Shown piece by piece: positions 1 through 5,121 of a DNA stretch of 5,121 nt (its first letter is position 1; each line of letters starts with the position of its first letter). Under the pieces are notes generated by a model. It did no database searches, was not told the DNA's origin, and saw nothing but the letters and a program-made list of their open reading frames with translations. Position numbers and translations under genes: made by a program. Source of the DNA: an uncultured Lachnospiraceae bacterium (GTDB taxonomy: Bacteria > Bacillota > Clostridia > Lachnospirales > Lachnospiraceae); assembly GCA_934351765.1 (NCBI GenBank), contig CAKRJM010000150.1, forward strand, positions 1-5,121, written 5' to 3'.

Positions 1-1
1 C

Positions 2-148
2 GTTATCATTGAGCAGAATGCCGAGAAGACACTTGCATTTTCAGATTATGCGTATGTAATTTCTGATGGTAAGACGGTAATTGAAGGAACTGCTCAGGAA
101 CTGATGAATGATGATCAGGTACAAAGGGTATATCTTGGTATTGATTAA
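2..148 (+). CDS. livF: ABC transporter ATP-binding protein, LivF-type, C-terminal fragment
   Basis: This is the last 48 residues of an ABC ATPase whose start lies outside the window; the reading frame is open from base 2. The fragment opens with VIIEQNAEKTLAFSDYAYVI, matching the segment after the Walker B/H-loop region of LivF proteins (typically VEQNxxxAL..ADRGYVL). It continues with SDGKTVIEGTAQEL and ends with the short YLGID tail typical of LivF. In characterised systems LivF is one of two cytoplasmic ATPases (with LivG) energising import of branched-chain amino acids; related systems import urea, amides or other small organic acids, so the substrate here is open. The Walker A, signature and Walker B motifs are off the window and could not be checked. 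The stop codon overlaps the ribosome binding site of the next gene, so the transporter and the downstream enzymes are probably co-transcribed. LivG is less likely given the YLG ending. Confidence 0.82.
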   Translation, partial: VIIEQNAEKTLAFSDYAYVISDGKTVIEGTAQELMNDDQVQRVYLGID

Positions 149-153
149 GGAGG
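147..153 (+). promoter_or_regulatory. Ribosome binding site of the SDR gene, overlapping the livF stop
   Basis: AAGGAGG is a near-perfect anti-SD match six bases before the ATG at 160. Its first two bases are the last two of the livF TAA stop, so ribosomes ending livF sit directly on it; translational coupling is likely. Confidence 0.85.
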
Positions 154-159
154 ACATAT

Positions 160-921
160 ATGCTGAAAGAAATCTCACTGGAAGGAAAAACCGCACTGGT
201 AACAGGCGGTGCGACTGGTATTGGATTTGCTATCTCAACTGAGCTGGCAGACGCCGGTGCACATGTGATCATTGTCGGACGTCGTCAGGAGAAGCTGGAC
301 GAGGCAAAGAAGCAGCTTGGAGACAAGTGTACCTGCTATCAGTTCGATGTAACGGAGACTGAGAAGCACGCTGAGTTCATCCAGATGCTTGAGAATGATG
401 CACCGATTGATGTTCTGGTAAACTGTGCCGGTATTAATAATAAGAAGGATTACTTTGACTTTACGGCAGAAGAGTTTGACAAGATCGTAGAGACTCAGGC
501 AAAAGCGCCGTTCATGTTATCCCAGGAAGTGGCAAGACACATGAAGGAGCGGAAGAAGGGATCGATTATCCTGATCTCTTCACTGGCAGCAATTCTTGGT
601 ATGCATGAGATCCAGGCATATACCGTCTGCAAGAGTGGTATGAAAGGCCTTGCGAGAAGTCTTGCCAGAGACCTTGGCCCTTACGGCATCCGTGTAAACA
701 GCCTGAACCCCGGATTTGTATATACCGATATGCTTCGGAATACGAATCTGAAAACTCCTGAGAGGTTAAAAGAGATTGAAGACCGTACTCCGATGAGAGG
801 ATTCACTCTGCCGAAGGATCTTGGAATGGCTGCCGCTTTCCTGGCGTCTGATGCAGCACGGTTCGTTACCGGAATTGATCTTGTTGTTGATGGTGGAATC
901 AGCAGCTCGTTCCTGATTTAA
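160..921 (+). CDS. SDR-family oxidoreductase (gluconate 5-dehydrogenase/KduD-like)
   Basis: A complete 253-residue classical short-chain dehydrogenase/reductase, of normal length for the family. It should be a soluble NAD(P)-dependent enzyme interconverting a hydroxyl and a keto group. Seen in the protein: the cofactor motif TGGATGIG (15-22), NCAG (88-91, a variant of NNAG), catalytic Ser141 in ISS, and Tyr154-x3-Lys158 (YTVCK) with the usual 13-residue Ser-Tyr spacing. It also has the PG motif at 184-185 and a C-terminal VDGG (243-246). Arg41-Arg42 after the second beta strand, with no acidic residue at that position, favours NADP(H). The fourth tetrad position, usually Asn in a VNLKxPF context, is Gln113 (ETQAKAPF), which is unusual. 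General similarity is to sugar-acid SDRs such as gluconate 5-dehydrogenase and 2-deoxy-gluconate 3-dehydrogenase, but the substrate cannot be read from sequence. The ATG is well supported by the AAGGAGG six bases upstream. It sits between a Liv-type transporter gene and a TIM-barrel isomerase gene. Confidence 0.93.
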   Translation: MLKEISLEGKTALVTGGATGIGFAISTELADAGAHVIIVGRRQEKLDEAKKQLGDKCTCYQFDVTETEKHAEFIQMLENDAPIDVLVNCAGINNKKDYFDFTAEEFDKIVETQAKAPFMLSQEVARHMKERKKGSIILISSLAAILGMHEIQAYTVCKSGMKGLARSLARDLGPYGIRVNSLNPGFVYTDMLRNTNLKTPERLKEIEDRTPMRGFTLPKDLGMAAAFLASDAARFVTGIDLVVDGGISSSFLI

Positions 922-941
922 TTATTCATTCGTATATAAAT

Positions 942-948
942 AGGAGGG
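942..948 (+). promoter_or_regulatory. Ribosome binding site of the TIM-barrel gene
   Basis: AGGAGGG lies seven bases before the ATG at 956, inside the 34-base AT-rich gap after the SDR stop. It fixes the start of the TIM-barrel gene. Confidence 0.85.
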
Positions 949-955
949 ATTACTT

Positions 956-1873
956 ATGGCACAGAAGCTTGTACCGTCTGGACATTTACTTGAAATGTTT
1001 ATGCCTTACAGAGATGATGAGAAGAGAATGCTGGAAGTTTTAAAGAAAGCCGCTTCCCGCGGATTTTATAAGAATGTGGAGCTTCCCGCATTTAAAGACA
1101 AGTACCGTAAGATGTATGTTCGGAACACGTTGGAAGAGAACGGTTTAACGGCAACGACCTTTGTTACACCTTATGTAAAGGAAAAGAAGCTTTCCTTATG
1201 TGATCTGGACGAGAGCAGAAGAAGAGAAGCCATCGAGCTTTGCAAGGAATATGCCGGACATGCTTCCGATATCGGTATTATGCACTTTGGCGTTCCCAGC
1301 GGTGATGATCCCGGCGATGAAAAGCGTGCCGAGGCAAAGAAGGTTATGGCGGAGTCTCTGGTTGAGCTGGCAAATTATGTGAAGGGGCTTGGCATGAACC
1401 TGACCATTGAACCTCTGGATCGTTATGCTTACAAGAAACAGCTCATCGGACCGATGAAAGAAACCAGCATCTGGTTTGCTCCTATTCATGAGGCTTGTCC
1501 GAATGTATTCATTCACTGGGACAGCGCACATGAGGCACTTGGCGAGACCGATCTGATGCATTCTATTGAATATGTAGCACCGTTTATCGGTCAGTTCCAT
1601 CTGTGTGATGCGATCACGGATGTAAATCATCCCTGCTATGGCGATCTTCACATGGAAGTGGCAGAAGCTCCGGACTGGAAAACAGAAGGCTTCCTGACTC
1701 CTGAGGTTGGAGCTCAGATCCTCAGAAAGATTGCATCTTACGATAAGCCGGAAGGCGTTAAGCACGTATGTGTGGCAGTAGAAGTTCTCGGACATCCCGG
1801 AGACAATCTCTGGAACAAAGAGAAGAATGCAAGAGAGTTCCTGGCAAAATGTTTTGAACTTGCTGAAATGTAA
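956..1873 (+). CDS. Sugar phosphate isomerase/epimerase-family TIM-barrel protein (xylose isomerase-like)
   Basis: A complete 305-residue protein of the AP endonuclease 2 / xylose isomerase-like TIM-barrel superfamily, which includes metal-dependent ketose 3-epimerases, hydroxypyruvate isomerase, inosose dehydratase and C-glycoside-cleaving subunits. Seen: a full likely metal-ligand set in family order, Glu152 (TIEPLDR), Asp189 with His192 (HWDSAH), His215 (GQFHLCDA) and Glu276 (VAVEVLGHP). A segment at about 220-248 after the His215 strand (with His225, His232, Glu234, Asp240, Trp241) is where family members carry substrate-facing residues. There is no signal peptide or membrane segment, so it should be cytoplasmic. 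It probably binds Mn2+ or another divalent ion and acts by proton transfer on a keto sugar or keto acid. The preceding SDR could supply such a ketone. Exact reaction unknown: an epimerase/isomerase is the default reading, and a lyase or dehydratase is possible. The next gene follows after 27 bases. Confidence 0.88.
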   Translation: MAQKLVPSGHLLEMFMPYRDDEKRMLEVLKKAASRGFYKNVELPAFKDKYRKMYVRNTLEENGLTATTFVTPYVKEKKLSLCDLDESRRREAIELCKEYAGHASDIGIMHFGVPSGDDPGDEKRAEAKKVMAESLVELANYVKGLGMNLTIEPLDRYAYKKQLIGPMKETSIWFAPIHEACPNVFIHWDSAHEALGETDLMHSIEYVAPFIGQFHLCDAITDVNHPCYGDLHMEVAEAPDWKTEGFLTPEVGAQILRKIASYDKPEGVKHVCVAVEVLGHPGDNLWNKEKNAREFLAKCFELAEM

Positions 1874-1900
1874 CGCTTGAAAACAGAGAGGTAACTAGGC

Positions 1901-2926
1901 ATGGTAGTGAAAGAAAAACTTGCAGCTCTGTCCATGTGCTACAGCATTACGGTGATGGAATATCATGGAAGAGAATACTGCATCAGTGCTTCGGAAGAAC
2001 GTGACGGCGGGATCGTCATGATCGATACAGAAACAAAGGCAGTTTCCGAGCTCGAAGGCCTGGCAGGCGGTGTCATGGCAGTTATCCCGATCCCGGAACA
2101 TGAGGGAGAGTTCCTTTCCATCCAGAAGTTCTATCCGATCTTTGATTCCGGAAAAGCACAGGTGGTTCGCTGCCGCATCTCGGGGGAAATATCCCCGAAG
2201 ATGCAGGCAGAGGTATCGGTGGTAGCGGATATTCCGTTTGTACACCGGATCGCACTTGCCGGAACGCCCGGAAAGAGAAAGATCATCGCTGCGACCCTCT
2301 GCCGGGACAAGGCATTTATCGATGACTGGTCCCAGCCGGGTTCGGTATACGAGTATGATCTGGATGAGAATTTCAAGGTTGTGGGCATCACGCCCCTGAT
2401 CCAGGGAATCACCAAGAATCATGGGATGTATTTATATGAGAAGCAGGGTGGTTCTTATATTCTGATCAGTGGCGAGCAGGGTGTATGGGTCATTGATGAA
2501 AAGTCCGGGTTCAAGAAGCTGAGTGAAGAAGCCATCAGCGACCTGTGTATGTTTGATGTGGACGGAGACGGCATTGATGAGATGGTATGCATCGCACCGT
2601 TCCATGGAGACCATATGAAGGTGTTTAAGAAAACAGCGGAGGGCTGGGAGTGCATCGCAGATGAGCCCATTCATTTTGGCCATGCGATCTGGAGCGGAAT
2701 GTGCGGAGAGAAGCCGCTGATCATTTCCTGCAGCAGAGGAGAAGATAAGTGTACAAGGATCTACCGGCCGGTGATCAGGAAAGGGGAATTCCTGCTGGAG
2801 AGCACAGACATTGATGAAGGTGTTGGTGCATCCAATATCCATGTGGTGGAGAAGGACGGAGCGGTCGTGCTTTATGCAGCAAACCATGGAATCGGCCAGG
2901 TAGCGCGTTATATCATTATGGAGTAA
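1901..2926 (+). CDS. FG-GAP/VCBS-like beta-propeller protein, unknown function, cytoplasmic
   Basis: A complete 341-residue protein made of repeated beta-strand blocks, consistent with a beta-propeller. The clearest calcium-loop-like motif is DVDGDGIDE (219-227), as in FG-GAP/VCBS repeats; other blades carry degenerate versions. Blade-like landmarks recur: FVHRIALAG (113-121), KNHGMYLY (172-179), a GEQGVWVID strand (191-199), APFHGDHMKVF (232-242), HFGHAIW (258-264), then GASNIHVV and NHGIGQVARY near the end. From memory, the order 'PFHGD..xVF - GHAxW - ASNxxVV - NHGxGxVxxY' resembles bacterial VCBS-repeat proteins related to aldos-2-ulose dehydratase, which acts on keto sugars. The conserved histidines (115, 174, 235, 261, 314, 329) could form metal or active sites. 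There is no signal peptide, unlike many FG-GAP proteins, so it likely works in the cytoplasm beside the sugar-type enzymes around it. The SD (GAGAGG, 1886-1891) is weaker than its neighbours'. A regulatory or scaffolding role cannot be excluded. Confidence 0.75.
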   Translation: MVVKEKLAALSMCYSITVMEYHGREYCISASEERDGGIVMIDTETKAVSELEGLAGGVMAVIPIPEHEGEFLSIQKFYPIFDSGKAQVVRCRISGEISPKMQAEVSVVADIPFVHRIALAGTPGKRKIIAATLCRDKAFIDDWSQPGSVYEYDLDENFKVVGITPLIQGITKNHGMYLYEKQGGSYILISGEQGVWVIDEKSGFKKLSEEAISDLCMFDVDGDGIDEMVCIAPFHGDHMKVFKKTAEGWECIADEPIHFGHAIWSGMCGEKPLIISCSRGEDKCTRIYRPVIRKGEFLLESTDIDEGVGASNIHVVEKDGAVVLYAANHGIGQVARYIIME

Positions 2927-2944
2927 ATGCGCTCAAAAAGAGAA

Positions 2945-2950
2945 GAGGGG
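2945..2950 (+). promoter_or_regulatory. Ribosome binding site that decides the aminotransferase start
   Basis: GAGGGG ends nine bases before the ATG at 2960. The earlier in-frame ATG at 2927 abuts the previous stop (TAAATG) and has no Shine-Dalgarno at proper distance. This site would lie inside the coding region if 2927 were used, so 2960 is preferred. Confidence 0.75.
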
Positions 2951-2959
2951 AATATAATT

Positions 2960-4150
2960 ATGAAGATTTCGGAAAAGATCCAGAAATGTGGTCTTTCCCC
3001 CATGCGGAAGTTTCACCCTTATGCAGTGAAGGCGGAGAATGCGGGGAAGAAGATCTATCATTTGAACATCGGACAGCCGGATATTAAAACACCGGAGATG
3101 TACTTTGATGCAGTTCATGAATTCCATAAGCCGACCCTGGCCTATGCACCGTCGCCGGGTCTTCCGGTCATGGTAAAGGCTGTTCAGGACTATTATGAGA
3201 AGATCGGCGTAGGGCTGAAGGAAGAGGATATCCTGATCACGACAGGCGGAAGCGAAGCACTGCAGATCCTGATGAATGTGATCCTGGATCCCGGCAGCGA
3301 GGTCCTGGTACCGGAGCCGTTTTATCCGAATTACAGTACCATGATCACTCTGGCGGGCGGCGTGATCCATCCGATCCCTACGACCCCGGAGGAAGGCTAC
3401 CGCTATGCAAAGCGTGAGAAGATCGAAGCCTGCATCAACGAGAACACAAGAGCCATCATGGTGACCAATCCCGGAAATCCGACCGGTCTGGTACTGAGCC
3501 GTGAGGAGATGCGTGTGATCGCCGATGTGGCAAAAACTCATGATCTTTATATCATCGGCGATGAAGTTTACCGTGAGTTTGTATATGGAGACGAGCCGCT
3601 GGCATCCATGGCACAGTTAGAAGATGTACAGGAGAATGTGGTACTGATTGATTCTGTATCGAAGCGGTTTTCCGCATGCGGAGCCCGTGTCGGCGCCCTG
3701 ATCTCCAAAAACCGTGATGTGATGAGTCAGGCGATGAAGATGGCCCAGTGCCGTCTGTCGGTGGCAACCCTGGATCAGGTCGCCAGTGCAAAGCTGTATG
3801 AGTGCGGTCCGGAATACTTTGCGGCAGTCCGTGAAGAGTATAAGAAGCGCAGGGATACCTGCTATGAGATGATCCAGAAGATCCCCGGAGTGGTATGTGC
3901 AGAGCCTCAGGGAGCGTTCTATCTGATGGCAGCCCTTCCGGTGGATGATGTGGAGAAGTTCCAGATCTGGCTGCTGGAGGAGTTCGAGGATAAGGGCGAG
4001 ACAGTCATGTTTGCACCTGGCGGCGGCTTCTATAAGACGAACGGAAAAGGCAATAATGAGATCCGTATCGCCTATGTCCTGAAGCAGGAGGATCTGATCC
4101 GTGCAATGGAGCTGCTGGCAATGGGAATCGAGGCTTATAATAAAAAGTAG
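2960..4150 (+). CDS. Pyridoxal phosphate-dependent aminotransferase, class I (AspB-like)
   Basis: A 396-residue fold-type I aminotransferase of normal length. It transfers an amino group between an amino acid and a 2-oxo acid in the cytoplasm. Numbered from the preferred start: an N-terminal LNIGQPDIKTP block (35-45), Tyr62 in AYAPSPG, GGSEA (96-100) for PLP phosphate binding, NPGNPTG (170-176, Asn173), Asp201 and Tyr204 in GDEVYREF, the PLP-binding Lys235 in SVSKRFSACG, Arg243 after it, and the substrate carboxylate Arg369 in EIRIAYV. All key residues are present, so it should be active. The preferred start opens MKISEKIQ, like family members; the longer in-frame form begins at 2927 and would add 11 residues (MRSKREEGNII) with no SD of its own. 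Amino acid specificity cannot be read from the sequence. Its partner gene, a 2-hydroxyacid dehydrogenase 37 bases downstream, suggests the oxo-acid product (or donor) is linked to a D-2-hydroxy acid. Confidence 0.93.
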   Translation: MKISEKIQKCGLSPMRKFHPYAVKAENAGKKIYHLNIGQPDIKTPEMYFDAVHEFHKPTLAYAPSPGLPVMVKAVQDYYEKIGVGLKEEDILITTGGSEALQILMNVILDPGSEVLVPEPFYPNYSTMITLAGGVIHPIPTTPEEGYRYAKREKIEACINENTRAIMVTNPGNPTGLVLSREEMRVIADVAKTHDLYIIGDEVYREFVYGDEPLASMAQLEDVQENVVLIDSVSKRFSACGARVGALISKNRDVMSQAMKMAQCRLSVATLDQVASAKLYECGPEYFAAVREEYKKRRDTCYEMIQKIPGVVCAEPQGAFYLMAALPVDDVEKFQIWLLEEFEDKGETVMFAPGGGFYKTNGKGNNEIRIAYVLKQEDLIRAMELLAMGIEAYNKK

Positions 4151-4171
4151 TCCGAGATTTCCGGAGCAGGG

Positions 4172-4178
4172 AAAGGAG
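4172..4178 (+). promoter_or_regulatory. Ribosome binding site of the 2-hydroxyacid dehydrogenase gene
   Basis: AAAGGAG lies nine bases before the ATG at 4188, within the 37-base gap after the aminotransferase stop. It supports that ATG as the start. Confidence 0.8.
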
Positions 4179-4187
4179 AATCGCTTT

Positions 4188-5121
4188 ATGAAAATTGTAG
4201 TGCTTGACGGATACACAGAAAACCCTGGAGATCTGAGCTGGGAAGGCCTTGAGTCTCTGGGAGAGCTGACTGTATATGACAGAACCGCAGCGAAAGATGT
4301 GGTTTCCAGAATTGGAGATGCAGAGCTTGTAATTACCAACAAAACTCCTATTCCGGCATCTGTATTTGAACAGTGCCCGGGAATCCGTTACATTGGTGTT
4401 CTGGCAACCGGATACAACGTGGTCGATGTGAAAGCAGCGGCAGAAAGAAATATTCCGGTAACAAACATTCCTACATATGGAACGGATGCTGTCGGTCAGT
4501 TTGCCATTGCACTGCTGCTTGAAATCTGCCATCATATCGGACATCATGATCAGGCAGTTCATGAAGGCCGATGGAGCAGCTGTGAAGATTTTTGTTTCTG
4601 GGACTACCCGCTCATGGAGCTGAGCGGAAAGACCATGGGAATTATCGGATATGGCCGGATCGGCCGGGTAACCGGAAAAATCGCACAGGCGCTTGGTATG
4701 AACGTACTGGCGTATGACACGAATGGAAAGCATGGAGCGATTACGGAGACCAGCCGTTATACGGATCTGGATGAACTGTATGCGAAGTCGGATGTGATTG
4801 CGCTTCATTGTCCGCTGTTCCCGTCTACGGAAGGTATGATCAATAAGGAAACCATTGCCAAGATGAAAGATGGTGTGATCATTCTGAATAATTCAAGAGG
4901 GCCCCTGATCGTGGAAGAGGATCTGGCAGAGGCACTGAAGAGCGGAAAGGTACGTGCGGCCGGCCTGGATGTGGTTTCAACAGAACCGATCCGGGAAGAC
5001 AATGTTCTTTTAAAGGCGCCGAATTGTATTATTACGCCCCATATTTCCTGGGCACCGAAGGAAGCCAGAAAACGTCTGATGGATATTGCTGTAAATAATT
5101 TAAAGCAGTATCTGGCAGGAA
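4188..5121 (+). CDS. D-2-hydroxyacid dehydrogenase, glycerate dehydrogenase/hydroxypyruvate reductase-like (3' end cut by window)
   Basis: The frame stays open to the window edge: 311 codons plus one base, probably lacking only a few residues, since the family is about 315-325 long. It reduces a 2-oxo acid to a D-2-hydroxy acid with NAD(P)H, or the reverse. Seen: an N-terminal substrate domain with ATGYNVVD (73-80), the Rossmann motif GYGRIG (154-159), Asp177 at the end of the next strand (AYDTNG), which favours NAD(H), and catalytic Arg237 (NNSRGPLI), Glu266 (VVSTEP) and His285 (TPHISWAP). The blocks DFCFWDYPLMELSGKTMGII (from 134) and TPHISWAPKEARKRLMDIA (from 283) resemble HprA-type glycerate dehydrogenases more than D-lactate or phosphoglycerate dehydrogenases; there is no ACT domain in the visible part. 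Likely substrate by family is hydroxypyruvate or glyoxylate, but other 2-oxo acids are possible. Position after the aminotransferase suggests it handles that enzyme's oxo acid. Confidence 0.92.
   Translation, partial: MKIVVLDGYTENPGDLSWEGLESLGELTVYDRTAAKDVVSRIGDAELVITNKTPIPASVFEQCPGIRYIGVLATGYNVVDVKAAAERNIPVTNIPTYGTDAVGQFAIALLLEICHHIGHHDQAVHEGRWSSCEDFCFWDYPLMELSGKTMGIIGYGRIGRVTGKIAQALGMNVLAYDTNGKHGAITETSRYTDLDELYAKSDVIALHCPLFPSTEGMINKETIAKMKDGVIILNNSRGPLIVEEDLAEALKSGKVRAAGLDVVSTEPIREDNVLLKAPNCIITPHISWAPKEARKRLMDIAVNNLKQYLAG

Noticed and set aside
922..955. AT-rich gap with a TATAAA box as a possible internal promoter before the TIM-barrel gene
   Set aside because: No acceptable -35 box at 16-18 bases upstream; AT richness is expected around an RBS in this kind of genome.
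1196..1795. Minus-strand open frame of 199 codons opposite the TIM-barrel gene
   Set aside because: Shadow of a well-supported plus-strand gene; composition and lack of motifs do not suggest a real protein.
4151..4165. Possible hairpin after the aminotransferase stop (TCCG ... CGGA)
   Set aside because: Only a 4-bp stem with no U-run; far too weak for a terminator, and an RBS and gene follow immediately.
3617..4342. Long minus-strand open frame (241 codons) opposite the aminotransferase and dehydrogenase genes
   Set aside because: It lies antisense to two genes with all family motifs, has no recognisable protein family and spans their intergenic gap; typical shadow frame.
4005..4808. Minus-strand open frame of 267 codons opposite the dehydrogenase
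   Set aside because: The plus-strand frame encodes a clear D-2-hydroxyacid dehydrogenase with intact Arg/Glu/His catalytic residues; the antisense protein is Arg/Ser/Cys-rich without domain signs.

Overview
The window reads like part of one plus-strand catabolic operon from a gut-type Clostridia bacterium, most likely Lachnospiraceae. Pointers to this are the strong AGGAGG-type ribosome binding sites, mid-range GC content, frequent AGA/GGA/CTG codons, very short gene gaps and proteins of Lachnospiraceae style. The assignment rests on recognition of sequence style, not on a database search.

Layout: bases 2-148 are the C-terminal tail of an ABC-transporter ATPase of the branched-chain amino acid (LivF) type. 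It is followed by a short-chain dehydrogenase/reductase (SDR, 160-921), a xylose-isomerase-like TIM-barrel protein (956-1873), a cytoplasmic FG-GAP/VCBS-like beta-propeller protein (1901-2926), a fold-type I PLP aminotransferase (best start 2960, end 4150) and a D-2-hydroxyacid dehydrogenase of the glycerate dehydrogenase/hydroxypyruvate reductase type (4188 to the window edge, missing only its last few residues). No gap between genes exceeds about 40 bases. I see no convincing promoter, terminator, RNA gene, mobile element or CRISPR in the window.

How the genes may work together (inference): the Liv-type transporter imports a small organic substrate. The SDR oxidises or reduces a hydroxyl/keto group, and the metal-dependent TIM barrel isomerises, epimerises or cleaves the resulting keto sugar or keto acid. 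The propeller protein, which resembles the family that includes aldos-2-ulose dehydratase, may dehydrate or rearrange a product. The aminotransferase and 2-hydroxyacid dehydrogenase could form an amino acid / 2-oxo acid / D-2-hydroxy acid branch, for example serine / hydroxypyruvate / D-glycerate. I do not recognise this gene combination as a described pathway. The propeller protein is the least explained member and the best candidate for new biology.
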